DNA of 16,386 nt, from NCBI GenBank assembly GCA_964563585.1, contig CAZLXG010000048.1, positions 1 through 16,386 on the forward strand, read 5' to 3'. A program made the translations under genes and the position numbers. Below, one piece after another: positions 7,471 through 14,995 of this stretch. Below the pieces are notes generated by a model. That model saw only the letters and a list, made by a program, of their open reading frames with translations, made no database searches and had not been told where the DNA came from. Each line of letters starts with the position of its first letter. Positions within the stretch are counted from its first letter, which is position 1. The DNA comes from CAZLXG01 sp964563585 (GTDB lineage Bacteria; Bacteroidota; Bacteroidia; Flavobacteriales; Flavobacteriaceae).

Positions 7471-8325
7471 ATGAAGAAAGTAAATATTGGAGGTGTTCCA
7501 GAGCACTTTAATTTAGCATGGTACTTAACATTAAAAGAAGGCAAATATAAAGAAGAAGGTATTAATTTAAGATGGCACGATTACTCTGGAGGTACTGGAG
7601 CTATGTGTAAGGCACTTCGAGAAAAAAAAATTGATATTGCTGTAGTTCTTACGGAAGGTGTTATAAAAGATATTATAGCCGGCAACCCAAGTAAAATTGT
7701 ACAAACTTTTGTACAAACACCTTTAATTTGGGGTATTCATCTTGCTCACGATTCACCATATAAAACTATTGAAGATTTAAAAGGCAAAAAAGCTGCTATT
7801 AGTAGATTTGGTTCGGGTTCTCATCTAATGTCTTATATAAACGCACAAAACAATAATTGGGATTTAAAAAATGATTTGAATTTTGAAGTCATTAAAAATT
7901 TAGATGGAGCTATTGAAGGTTTAACCAACGGAAATGCAGATTATTTTTTATGGGAAAAATTCACAACAAAACCACTTGTTGATAATGGTACATTTAGGTA
8001 TATTGGTAATTGTCCGTCTCCATGGCCATGTTTTGTAATTGCAGTTAGAGAAGATTTTATAGAAAACAATAAAGAAGAACTTCAAACCATTTTAGCAATA
8101 ATCAACAATACATCAGTAGAATTTAAAGATATTCCTAGTATTGATAAAACCATAGCTAACCGTTATAAACAACGGCTTGAAGATGTACAAGAATGGTTAA
8201 ACTTAACCGAATGGTCTCAAGAGCTTATTGATAAAAAAACCATCATGAATACCCAGAAGCAACTACATGCTTTAAATATTATTCCAGAAATTGTGAATTA
8301 TGAAGTTTTAACATATAAACTTTAA
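7471..8325 (+). CDS. Solute-binding-protein-like (NMT1/SsuA-type) protein without export signal
   Basis: 284-aa protein with the fold signatures of type 2 periplasmic binding proteins of the NMT1/THI5/SsuA kind: an N-terminal beta strand and loop (NIGGVPEHFNLAW, 5-17), GKYKEEGINLRW (24-35), a domain hinge around PLIWGIHLAH (84-93), the DLKGKKAAISRFGSGSHLM block (102-120), and LTNGNADYFLWE. It starts directly with MKKVNIGGVPEHF, leaving no room for a signal peptide or lipobox, so it should stay in the cytoplasm. No ABC permease or ATPase is nearby. It is the last gene of the operon. Candidates are a cytosolic enzyme or sensor built on this fold; I cannot name a ligand. Confidence 0.75.
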   Translation: MKKVNIGGVPEHFNLAWYLTLKEGKYKEEGINLRWHDYSGGTGAMCKALREKKIDIAVVLTEGVIKDIIAGNPSKIVQTFVQTPLIWGIHLAHDSPYKTIEDLKGKKAAISRFGSGSHLMSYINAQNNNWDLKNDLNFEVIKNLDGAIEGLTNGNADYFLWEKFTTKPLVDNGTFRYIGNCPSPWPCFVIAVREDFIENNKEELQTILAIINNTSVEFKDIPSIDKTIANRYKQRLEDVQEWLNLTEWSQELIDKKTIMNTQKQLHALNIIPEIVNYEVLTYKL

Positions 8326-8400
8326 AATCTTAAATAAATGTTAATATATAATCATTAAACCAATCTATATATCTATTTTTACATTTCAAAAATTTATAAA

Positions 8401-9453
8401 ATGAAAAAACTCCTTATTTTATCTTGTGCATTAATTTTAGTCTTTGGATGCAAAGAAGAACCGAAAGATTACGTAACCTTATCTGGTAAAATTACTGATA
8501 AAAGCAGTGATTCTATAGTAATAAGAACTCGTGAATACACAAAAACAATAAAAGTAAATAAAGATGGAACTTTTAGTGATACTTTAAATGTTGAAACTGG
8601 AACTTACAATCTTTATGACGGAAATGAATCTACATCTTTATTTCTTAAAAATGGTTTTGATTTAAATATAACTTTAGATACAAAACAATTTGATGAAACA
8701 ATTAAATATTCTGGTATTGGTGCTGAAACTAGTAATTATTTAGCTAAAAAAGCATTGATGGAAGAATCTCTTTATCCACCAAGTCTTTTTGATTTTGATG
8801 AAACCAATTTCAACTCTGAAACTACTCGAATTCATAGCAAGTTAAGTGGGTTTTTAGAAGAAAATAAAAATATAGATTCTACTTTATATTCAAAGGAGAA
8901 AAATAATATTGATAATTTTAAAACTAAAATTACTGAAGCTTACAAAAAAGGGAAAGAAAGAGCGGAAGCAAGAGCAGCTGAATTTGCAGATTTTATTGGT
9001 AAACCTTCACCTAATTTTGAAAACTATGAAAACTTCAAAGGGGGAACAACATCATTAAAAGATTTAAAAGGAAAATATGTTTATGTAGATATTTGGGCAA
9101 CTTGGTGTGGACCGTGTTTGCGTGAAGTACCATCACTTAAAGAAATTGAAAAAGAATACCATGATAAAAACATAGAATTTGTAAGTATCTCTGTAGATAA
9201 CGGAAGAGGTTATAAAGACAAATCTGCTGTTGCTGCTAAAGAAGGTTGGAAAACAATGATAGCTGACAAAGAATTAGGAGGTATTCAATTATTTGCTGAT
9301 AATGCATGGAAATCTGATTTTGTTACAGGTTACAAAGTTCAAGGTATTCCGCGTTTTATATTAATAGACCCAAACGGAAATACGGTTAGTGCTGACGCAC
9401 CAAGACCTTCGAGTCCTAAATTAAAAGAATTATTTAATTCGTTAGGTATATAA
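8401..9453 (+). CDS. TlpA-like thioredoxin-fold lipoprotein with DUF4369-type N-terminus
   Basis: Cell-envelope disulfide/thiol protein of 350 aa. Residues 1-17 are a lipoprotein signal peptide with lipobox VFGC (Cys17). Residues about 24-110 resemble the DUF4369 beta domain (YVTLSGKITD, VNKDGTFSDTL). A charged helical linker follows (about 140-195), then a TlpA/AhpC-TSA thioredoxin fold (about 198-350) with active site WCGPC (Cys236, Cys239) and the cis-Pro region GIPRF. It probably reduces or oxidises thiols of envelope proteins or supports cytochrome c maturation. The 75-base gap upstream suggests its own transcript; the only promoter-like sequence there is the imperfect TACATTTC at 8380-8387. 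A strong terminator follows. Confidence 0.88.
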   Translation: MKKLLILSCALILVFGCKEEPKDYVTLSGKITDKSSDSIVIRTREYTKTIKVNKDGTFSDTLNVETGTYNLYDGNESTSLFLKNGFDLNITLDTKQFDETIKYSGIGAETSNYLAKKALMEESLYPPSLFDFDETNFNSETTRIHSKLSGFLEENKNIDSTLYSKEKNNIDNFKTKITEAYKKGKERAEARAAEFADFIGKPSPNFENYENFKGGTTSLKDLKGKYVYVDIWATWCGPCLREVPSLKEIEKEYHDKNIEFVSISVDNGRGYKDKSAVAAKEGWKTMIADKELGGIQLFADNAWKSDFVTGYKVQGIPRFILIDPNGNTVSADAPRPSSPKLKELFNSLGI

Positions 9454-9471
9454 AATTAAATATTATTGAAT

Positions 9472-9500
9472 AAAAAAAGCCGCAATTAGCGGCTTTTTTT
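9472..9500. terminator. Bidirectional intrinsic terminator
   Basis: Perfect 12-bp inverted repeat (arms 9472-9483 and 9489-9500, loop AATTA) with core GCCGC/GCGGC flanked by seven A and seven T, so it ends in a T-run on either strand. It separates the convergent TlpA-like and NAD(P)HX-repair genes. The minus-strand stop codon (9501-9499) overlaps its outer edge. Confidence 0.92.
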
Positions 9501-11061
9501 ATTCTTGTGTATTGAAATCTTCATCATTAATTTCTTCTTCTGGAAGTTCAGGTTGCTTAAATAAATCTAAATACGCTTCACCTAAATATTCTATTACATG
9601 ACTTGCAATTAAGCTCTGGTACCCAAAATCTTCAATAGCGATGTCTGCCGACTTCCCATGTAAATACACACCAAACACCGTTGCATTTAAAGGATTGTAG
9701 TCTTGAGAGATTAATCCAGTAATAATTCCTGTTAATACATCTCCGCTTCCAGCAGTTGCTAATCCTGGATTTCCCGTAGAATTTATATATAACTTATCTT
9801 CAAATACAGTAATAGTATTTGCGCCTTTAATTACAATTATTACTTTATACTTTTTTGAAAAAGCCTTTACTTTTTTTAGTTTATCAAAATCATCTTTCCA
9901 TTTGCCTATTAAACGTTCCAACTCTTTGGGGTGTGGTGTTAAAACAGTATTCTTAGGTAATAATTTCAATAAAACCTTCTTTTTAGACAACATATTAATA
10001 CCATCAGCATCAATAACCAAAGGAACTTTATTTTGTTTTAAAAAGGTTTCAAAAGCAGAAACAGTTTTAGCGTTTGTACCAATTCCTACTCCAATTCCTA
10101 TAACAGTTGGTGTAATATCAAAATCTATTTTTGAAATAAATTCCTCGTTCTCATCAGTAATTACCATGGCTTCTGGAAAAGACGACTGTAAAATCATATA
10201 TCCACATTTTGGTATATATGCAGTGATTAAACCTACTCCAACAGATAAAGCTGCTCTACTAGCTAAAGTTACTGCTCCTATTTTTCCGTAACTACCACCA
10301 ATTATTAAACTATGTCCAAATTGTCCTTTATGAGCAAATTTTTCTCTAGGAATATACATTGGTAAAACCTCATATTTACCTATTAAATCAGACTCTGTAT
10401 TAGTGTTGAGTAAAAACTCTTGGTCTAAATCAATATTTAAAATCTCCCATTGTACTGTGTATTTTGCTGTATCTGGTAAAAAGAACACCATTTTTGCAGA
10501 TGCAAAACTTAAGGTGTAACCCGCCCAAACAACACTGTCTTCATCTTTAGGGACATTTTCTGTACTTAAACCAGATGGGATATCTATTGATAATGTAAAC
10601 GCTTTTGTTTCTCTAAAATGTAAAAACAAATTCTTAACCCATTCATCTACAGGTCGGTTTAAACCAATACCAAAAACAGCATCAACAATAACATCATCAT
10701 GATGTATTTCAGGAAAATCTTCAGAACAACTTAAAAGCGTTGGCCATTTTTTAGTAACATTTTTAATTCTATCGTAATTAATTAAAAAATCTTTCGAACG
10801 TTTATCACTACAATTAACTACATACGCAATCACATTATAGCCATGTATAATTAAATGTCTAGCCAATACTAATCCATCACCTCCATTGTTTCCAATACCA
10901 CAAAACACATGAATAGGCACTTGTGCACCTTGCATTCGGAAATCCAACCAATTAAATAATTGAATTCCTGCACGTTCCATCAAATCGGTAGAAGATATTT
11001 TTTGGCGTTCTGCTGTTAATTTATCGCCTTCGTATATTTGTTCTTTCGAAAATATTTTCAT
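9499..11061 (-). CDS. nnr: Bifunctional NAD(P)HX epimerase / ADP-dependent NAD(P)HX dehydratase
   Basis: Metabolite-repair enzyme of 520 aa that restores hydrated NADH/NADPH. The N-terminal YjeF_N epimerase domain (about 1-215) shows GIGNNGGDGL (55-64), VDAVFGIGLNRP (126-137) and the substrate-loop SIDIPSGL (158-165). The C-terminal ribokinase-like dehydratase domain (about 230-500) shows KGQFGHSLIIGGS (245-257), LTPHPKE (374-380), the IKGANT block (411-416) and NPGLATAGSGDVLTG (431-445) with the catalytic Asp441. Both active sites look complete. The last about 20 residues form an acidic tail. The start MKIFSKEQIYEGD is the family's usual N-terminus. It is divergent from the threonine operon across 338 bases; no TAnnTTTG element is seen on its own side. 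Confidence 0.93.
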   Translation of the reverse strand: MKIFSKEQIYEGDKLTAERQKISSTDLMERAGIQLFNWLDFRMQGAQVPIHVFCGIGNNGGDGLVLARHLIIHGYNVIAYVVNCSDKRSKDFLINYDRIKNVTKKWPTLLSCSEDFPEIHHDDVIVDAVFGIGLNRPVDEWVKNLFLHFRETKAFTLSIDIPSGLSTENVPKDEDSVVWAGYTLSFASAKMVFFLPDTAKYTVQWEILNIDLDQEFLLNTNTESDLIGKYEVLPMYIPREKFAHKGQFGHSLIIGGSYGKIGAVTLASRAALSVGVGLITAYIPKCGYMILQSSFPEAMVITDENEEFISKIDFDITPTVIGIGVGIGTNAKTVSAFETFLKQNKVPLVIDADGINMLSKKKVLLKLLPKNTVLTPHPKELERLIGKWKDDFDKLKKVKAFSKKYKVIIVIKGANTITVFEDKLYINSTGNPGLATAGSGDVLTGIITGLISQDYNPLNATVFGVYLHGKSADIAIEDFGYQSLIASHVIEYLGEAYLDLFKQPELPEEEINDEDFNTQE

Positions 11062-11153
11062 TTCTATTATTGATTTTTCAGTTCTTTATATCTATACCAA
11101 GTTTTTTTAAAATAAAATTGACACTATATAAGAATACTGTAAAAAATTATTAT

Positions 11154-11187
11154 TTGTTTTTTTATTAGGCTAAAAGTAATACTTTTG
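11154..11187 (+). promoter_or_regulatory. Candidate promoter upstream of the leader ORF and thrA
   Basis: -33 TTG at 11154-11156 and -7 TACTTTTG at 11180-11187, an exact match to TAnnTTTG. The 23-base spacer is at the long end of the range for Bacteroidota promoters. Transcription would start near 11193, about 17 bases ahead of the leader ATG at 11210. The rest of the 338-base intergenic region 11062-11399 holds the leader ORF and a second -7-like site; I see nothing else in it. Confidence 0.5.
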
Positions 11188-11209
11188 AATAGTATTATTA
11201 AGAATATAA

Positions 11210-11317
11210 ATGAATCTTTTAAACCAAAATATTAGCGATATTATTCCTTTTTCATCTAAAGGAACAACATCTTTTTTGGGAACAACTACAAATATTAAAA
11301 CCCTTTGGGGTTATTAG
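11210..11317 (+). CDS. Candidate threonine-rich leader peptide of the thr operon (35 aa)
   Basis: Small ORF ending in TAG at 11315-11317, 82 bases ahead of thrA. The peptide has six Thr and four Ile in 35 residues. All six Thr are in the second half: a GTT pair at 18-20, GTTT at 24-27, and KT at 30-31, ending LWGY. This is the arrangement expected of an attenuation leader for threonine biosynthesis, comparable in idea to enterobacterial thrL but without visible sequence similarity. It lies just downstream of a good -7 element. The sequence after it shows only weak hairpins and no U-run terminator, so the control mechanism is unclear. In A+T-rich DNA a 35-codon ORF can occur by chance; the composition and position are the support. 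Confidence 0.45.
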   Translation: MNLLNQNISDIIPFSSKGTTSFLGTTTNIKTLWGY

Positions 11318-11334
11318 TTATATATTCTTCAGGC

Positions 11335-11342
11335 TATCTTTG
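11335..11342 (+). promoter_or_regulatory. Second TAnnTTTG-like site, between leader ORF and thrA
   Basis: TATCTTTG matches the -7 consensus exactly, 57 bases before the thrA ATG. The nearest upstream TTTG (11304-11307) is 27 bases away, longer than usual. If this is the real thrA promoter, the leader ORF would not be on the thrA transcript. Confidence 0.3.
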
Positions 11343-11399
11343 TAATTATTTTAATTGCACTTTCTTAAATTACTTATTTAAATATTAATTCATTAAAAA

Positions 11400-13844
11400 A
11401 TGAAGGTTTTAAAATTTGGAGGAACTTCAGTAGGTTCTTCAAAAAACATAAATAAAGTTATAAGCATTTTAGATTCTTATGCAAAAATCGACTCCGTAAT
11501 TTGTGTAGTATCAGCAGTTGGCGGTATTACAGATAAGCTATTATTATCAGGTAAACAAGCACAAAATAAAGACACTAGTTTTATAGAAACATATAATTTG
11601 ATTAAGGAAATTCATTTAAATATTATTAATGAATTAAACCCAAAACAAAACGATGCAATTTTAAGTTATATTGAAAATAAACTAGCTGAATTAAAAAACT
11701 TATTAGACGGTATTTATTTGATAAACGAATTATCACCAAAAACATCTGATAAATTAGTGAGTTTTGGCGAGTTGATGTCTTCGTCTATTATAGCAGAAAC
11801 GATGAGAAATCATGGCTTCTCAACTGAACGAAAAAATTCGCAAGAGCTAATTATTACAAATTCTAATTTCTCAAAAGCTGAAGTAAATTATAGCATTACA
11901 AATAAAAATATTCAAAATTATTTTAAAACGGCTACGCAACAAATAACAATTATGCCTGGGTTTGTTTCAAATTCTGAACATGGAGAACAAACAACTTTAG
12001 GTCGTGGTGGCTCCGATTTTACTGCGGCTTTAATAGCTGCAGCTTTAAATGTTGAGCAATTAGAGATTTGGACAGATGTTAGCGGTATGTACACTACTAA
12101 CCCAAAATTGGTTAAACAAGCCTATCCAATTGATAAAATATCATATCAAGAAGCTATGGAATTATCGCATTTTGGAGCCAAAGTTTTATATCCACCAACA
12201 GTTCAGCCTGTGTTAGATTTAGAAATTCCAATTCATATTAAAAATACGTTAGAACCTGAAGCCGTTGGAACTATTATTTCAAATGATGCAGAAACGACTT
12301 CAAATCCCATAAAAGGAATAAGTAATATTAATGACATTGCGCTTTTAACCCTTCAAGGTAGTGGAATGATTGGGATCCCTGGATTTTCAAAACGTTTATT
12401 TGAAACATTATCACAAGAAAAAATAAACATCATTTTAATTACACAAGCATCGTCTGAACATTCAATATGTTTAGGTATAAATAAAAATGATGTTGAAATT
12501 GCAAAAATGGCTATTGATGTTGCTTTTGAAAATGAGATAGCACTGCATAAAATAGACCCAATAATTGTTGAAAAAAATCTTTCAATTATTGCTCTTGTAG
12601 GTGATAACATGAAAAATCATCAAGGTATTAGCGGTAAAATGTTTAGTACTTTAGGAAAGAATAATATTAATATTAGAGCTATTGCACAAGGTGCTTCAGA
12701 AAAAAATATATCTACAGTAATCTCTGAAAAGGATGTAAAAAAGGCATTAAATACATTACATGAACAGTTTTTTGAAACAAAAACTAAACAATTAAATGTA
12801 TTTATTACTGGCGTTGGTAATGTTGGAGAGAAGCTTGTTGAACAAATAAAGCAGCAAAAAGAATATTTAAAAGACAATCTGAAAATTAATTTACGTGTAA
12901 CTGGATTATCAAATTCCAGAACCATGGTTTTTAATGAAGATGGTATTGATTTAAACACTTGGAAAGACGATTTAAAAGAAGGAGAAAAAGCGACTTTAGA
13001 AGGCTTTTTTGAGAACACTAAAGCATTAAACTTGCGTAACAGTATATTTGTTGATGTTACGGCAAATGCAGTTGTTGCAGATTTATACGCAAAATACCTA
13101 CGTCAAAGTATTGGTATAGTTGCATGCAATAAAATTGCTTGTTCAAGTAATTTTGAAAATTATAGTTTATTGAAGCGTTTGTCTCTTAAATATAACGCAC
13201 CATATCTGTTTGAAACCAATGTTGGAGCAGGTTTACCTATAATCGACACTCTAAATAATTTAATTGCATCTGGCGATAAAATAAACTCTATTCAAGCCGT
13301 TTTATCGGGTAGTTTAAATTTTGTTTTTAATAATTTTAATGACACTACTAAATTTTATGATGTTGTTAAACAAGCCGCAGCAGAGGGTTATACTGAGCCT
13401 GACCCAAGAATAGATTTAAGTGGAGTTGATGTGGCTAGAAAAATATTAATTTTAGCTAGAGAAAGTGGTACAGAAATGAATTTAGAAGATATTGATAACA
13501 CATCGTTTTTATCTAAATCTGGATTGAAAAGTGATTCTGTAGATGATTTTTATAAGACTTTAATTGAAGACGAAGCTCATTATCAGAACTTATACGCTTC
13601 CGCGAAAGCGAAAAATTGTCAACTTAAATATGTAGCGCAATTTAATAAAGGAAAAGCAAGTGTTAGCTTGCAAGAAATTCCTGAAGGACATCCATTTTAT
13701 AATTTAGAAGGAAGCGATAATATTGTTATGTTTTACACACAACGTTACTCACAACAACCTATGATTATTAAAGGTGCGGGAGCTGGTGCAGATGTTACTG
13801 CATCTGGGTTATTTGCCGATATAATTAGATTAGGAAACGATTAA
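11400..13844 (+). CDS. thrA: Bifunctional aspartokinase / homoserine dehydrogenase
   Basis: 814-aa fusion catalysing the first and third steps from aspartate to threonine: phosphorylation of aspartate and NAD(P)H reduction of aspartate semialdehyde to homoserine. The aspartokinase domain (about 1-295) begins with KFGGTSVGSS (5-14) and carries GRGGSDFTAAL (about 201-211) and WTDVSGMYTTNP. Two ACT-type regulatory segments occupy about 310-460 (ALLTLQGSGMIG, LSIIALVGDNM), suggesting allosteric feedback by threonine. The homoserine dehydrogenase domain (about 465-814) has the nucleotide-binding FITGVGNVGEKL and the signature GYTEPDPRIDLSGVDVARK (near 663-681). Length is as usual for E. coli-type ThrA. 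One base separates it from thrB. A leader ORF lies upstream. Confidence 0.96.
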   Translation: MKVLKFGGTSVGSSKNINKVISILDSYAKIDSVICVVSAVGGITDKLLLSGKQAQNKDTSFIETYNLIKEIHLNIINELNPKQNDAILSYIENKLAELKNLLDGIYLINELSPKTSDKLVSFGELMSSSIIAETMRNHGFSTERKNSQELIITNSNFSKAEVNYSITNKNIQNYFKTATQQITIMPGFVSNSEHGEQTTLGRGGSDFTAALIAAALNVEQLEIWTDVSGMYTTNPKLVKQAYPIDKISYQEAMELSHFGAKVLYPPTVQPVLDLEIPIHIKNTLEPEAVGTIISNDAETTSNPIKGISNINDIALLTLQGSGMIGIPGFSKRLFETLSQEKINIILITQASSEHSICLGINKNDVEIAKMAIDVAFENEIALHKIDPIIVEKNLSIIALVGDNMKNHQGISGKMFSTLGKNNINIRAIAQGASEKNISTVISEKDVKKALNTLHEQFFETKTKQLNVFITGVGNVGEKLVEQIKQQKEYLKDNLKINLRVTGLSNSRTMVFNEDGIDLNTWKDDLKEGEKATLEGFFENTKALNLRNSIFVDVTANAVVADLYAKYLRQSIGIVACNKIACSSNFENYSLLKRLSLKYNAPYLFETNVGAGLPIIDTLNNLIASGDKINSIQAVLSGSLNFVFNNFNDTTKFYDVVKQAAAEGYTEPDPRIDLSGVDVARKILILARESGTEMNLEDIDNTSFLSKSGLKSDSVDDFYKTLIEDEAHYQNLYASAKAKNCQLKYVAQFNKGKASVSLQEIPEGHPFYNLEGSDNIVMFYTQRYSQQPMIIKGAGAGADVTASGLFADIIRLGND

Positions 13845-13845
13845 T

Positions 13846-14775
13846 ATGAATGAAATAAAAATATTTTCACCAGCTACAGTAGCCAATGTTTCTTGTGGCT
13901 TTGATGTATTGGGTTTTTGTTTGGATAGTGTTGGCGATGAAATGATTATTCGAAAAACACCTAAAAAAGGTATTCATATAACAAAAATTGAAGGTTTTGA
14001 TTTGCCTTTTGAAGCTGAATTAAATGTTGCTGGTGTTTCCGCTTTAGCCATGTATGAAGCTGCAAAACCAGATTGCGGATTTGAAATTGAAATATATAAA
14101 AATATAAAACCAGGAAGCGGTATTGGTAGCAGTGCGGCAAGTGCAGTTGGTAGTGTTTTTGGAATGAACGAACTTTTAGGAAAACCATACAACAAAACAG
14201 AATTAACTCAATTCGCTATAAAAGGCGAAGCATTAGCGAGTAAATGTGAGCATGCCGATAACTTAGCTCCTGCTCTATTTGGTGGTTTTACATTAGTAAA
14301 AAGCATATCGCCAGTAAAAATTTTGCAAATACCAACACCTAATAATTTATACGCAACAATTATTCATCCGCAAATAGAAATTAAAACATCAGAATCTAGA
14401 GCTATTTTACCAAAAGAAATACCGCTACAAAATGTTATTACACAATGTGCAAATGTAGGTAGTTTAATTCATGGTTTACATACAAGTGATTACGAGTTAA
14501 TACAAAATTCATTGCACGATGTCGTTATAGAACCATATAGAAGTAAACTGATTCCTCATTTTGATAAAGTAAAAAATGTGGCTTTACAAAATGGTGCTTT
14601 GGGTACTGGAATTTCAGGTTCAGGTCCTTCTATTTTTTCTTTATGTGAAGGATTAGAAAATGCTATAAATGTGAAAGTTGCAATTGAAAACGTATATAAA
14701 AACACCAATATTGATTTTGATATTCATGTGTCGAAAATTAATACTGAAGGTATTAAAATAATTAACAATGAATAA
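13846..14775 (+). CDS. thrB: Homoserine kinase
   Basis: GHMP-family kinase of 309 aa that phosphorylates homoserine on its hydroxyl group using ATP. The N-terminus IKIFSPATVANVSCGFDVLG is the family's substrate-side strand and loop. The ATP-binding GHMP motif is KPGSGIGSSAASAVG (88-102), and the third motif near the C-terminus is GTGISGSGPSIFSL (about 253-266). Length and start are typical. The ATG follows the thrA stop after a single base, so the two are cotranscribed. The stop codon directly abuts a palindromic repeat that separates it from thrC. Confidence 0.95.
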   Translation: MNEIKIFSPATVANVSCGFDVLGFCLDSVGDEMIIRKTPKKGIHITKIEGFDLPFEAELNVAGVSALAMYEAAKPDCGFEIEIYKNIKPGSGIGSSAASAVGSVFGMNELLGKPYNKTELTQFAIKGEALASKCEHADNLAPALFGGFTLVKSISPVKILQIPTPNNLYATIIHPQIEIKTSESRAILPKEIPLQNVITQCANVGSLIHGLHTSDYELIQNSLHDVVIEPYRSKLIPHFDKVKNVALQNGALGTGISGSGPSIFSLCEGLENAINVKVAIENVYKNTNIDFDIHVSKINTEGIKIINNE

Positions 14776-14980
14776 CGTCATTGCGAATCACACTTTTTGT
14801 GTGATGTGACGCAATCTGCTTATCATTAACTAGGATTAAAAAGATTACCACGCTTTATTGTATTACGCTCGTAATGNNNNNNNNNNNNNNNNNNNNNNNN
14901 NNNNNNNNNNNNNNNNNNNNNNNNNNNNNNNNNNNNNNNNNNNNNNNNNNNNNNNNNNNNNNNNNNNNNNNNNNNNTGAC
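14776..14980. repeat. REP/MITE-like palindromic repeat of the flavobacterial GTCATTGCG type, interrupted by a gap
   Basis: The left end starts with CGTCATTGCGA right after the thrB stop. The right end, read across the gap as TCGTAATG then TGAC, is its inverted complement with one mismatch. Inside are a perfect 7-bp hairpin (ATCACAC 14787-14793, loop TTTTT, GTGTGAT 14799-14805) enclosed by ATTGCG (14780-14785) and CGCAAT (14810-14815), and a second inverted pair, GCAATCT (14811-14817) against AGATTAC (14841-14847). The GCAATCTG...AGATTACCACGC layout is the one I know from dispersed repeats in many flavobacterial genomes. It encodes nothing. It may act as a processing or attenuation hairpin between thrB and thrC. 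Confidence 0.75.
14877..14976. other. Assembly gap of exactly 100 N
   Basis: A run of 100 N, the conventional length for a scaffold gap of unknown size. It lies inside the palindromic repeat. Both flanks share TG (…GTAATG and TGAC…), so the true sequence may have no missing bases at all. Any reading frame through this stretch is meaningless. Confidence 0.98.
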
Positions 14981-14995
14981 AAATAAAAATAATTA

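Noticed and set aside
6591..8325. Possible futalosine menaquinone pathway pair (MqnB-like phosphorylase plus MqnA/MqnD-like binding fold)
   Set aside because: The binding-fold protein lacks the MqnA/MqnD N-terminal motifs I know, the phosphorylase looks like the uridine phosphorylase branch, and flavobacteria generally use the classical Men pathway.
8380..8387. TACATTTC as promoter for the TlpA-like lipoprotein gene
   Set aside because: The last base differs from TAnnTTTG and no TTG lies at the right distance; too weak to list as a feature.
9902..10291. A 129-codon open frame on the plus strand inside the NAD(P)HX repair gene
   Set aside because: It is antisense to a well-conserved dehydratase domain, has no recognisable motif and no promoter; it is a shadow of the real gene.
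11342..11358. Hairpin GTAATT-ATTTT-AATTGC as attenuator terminator before thrA
   Set aside because: Only 6 bp with a G-U pair, almost no G+C, and no clean U-run follows.
12353..13018. Two minus-strand frames (85 and 132 codons) within thrA
   Set aside because: Antisense to conserved ACT and dehydrogenase coding sequence, with composition rich in Phe/Ser as expected from the complement of A+T-rich codons.
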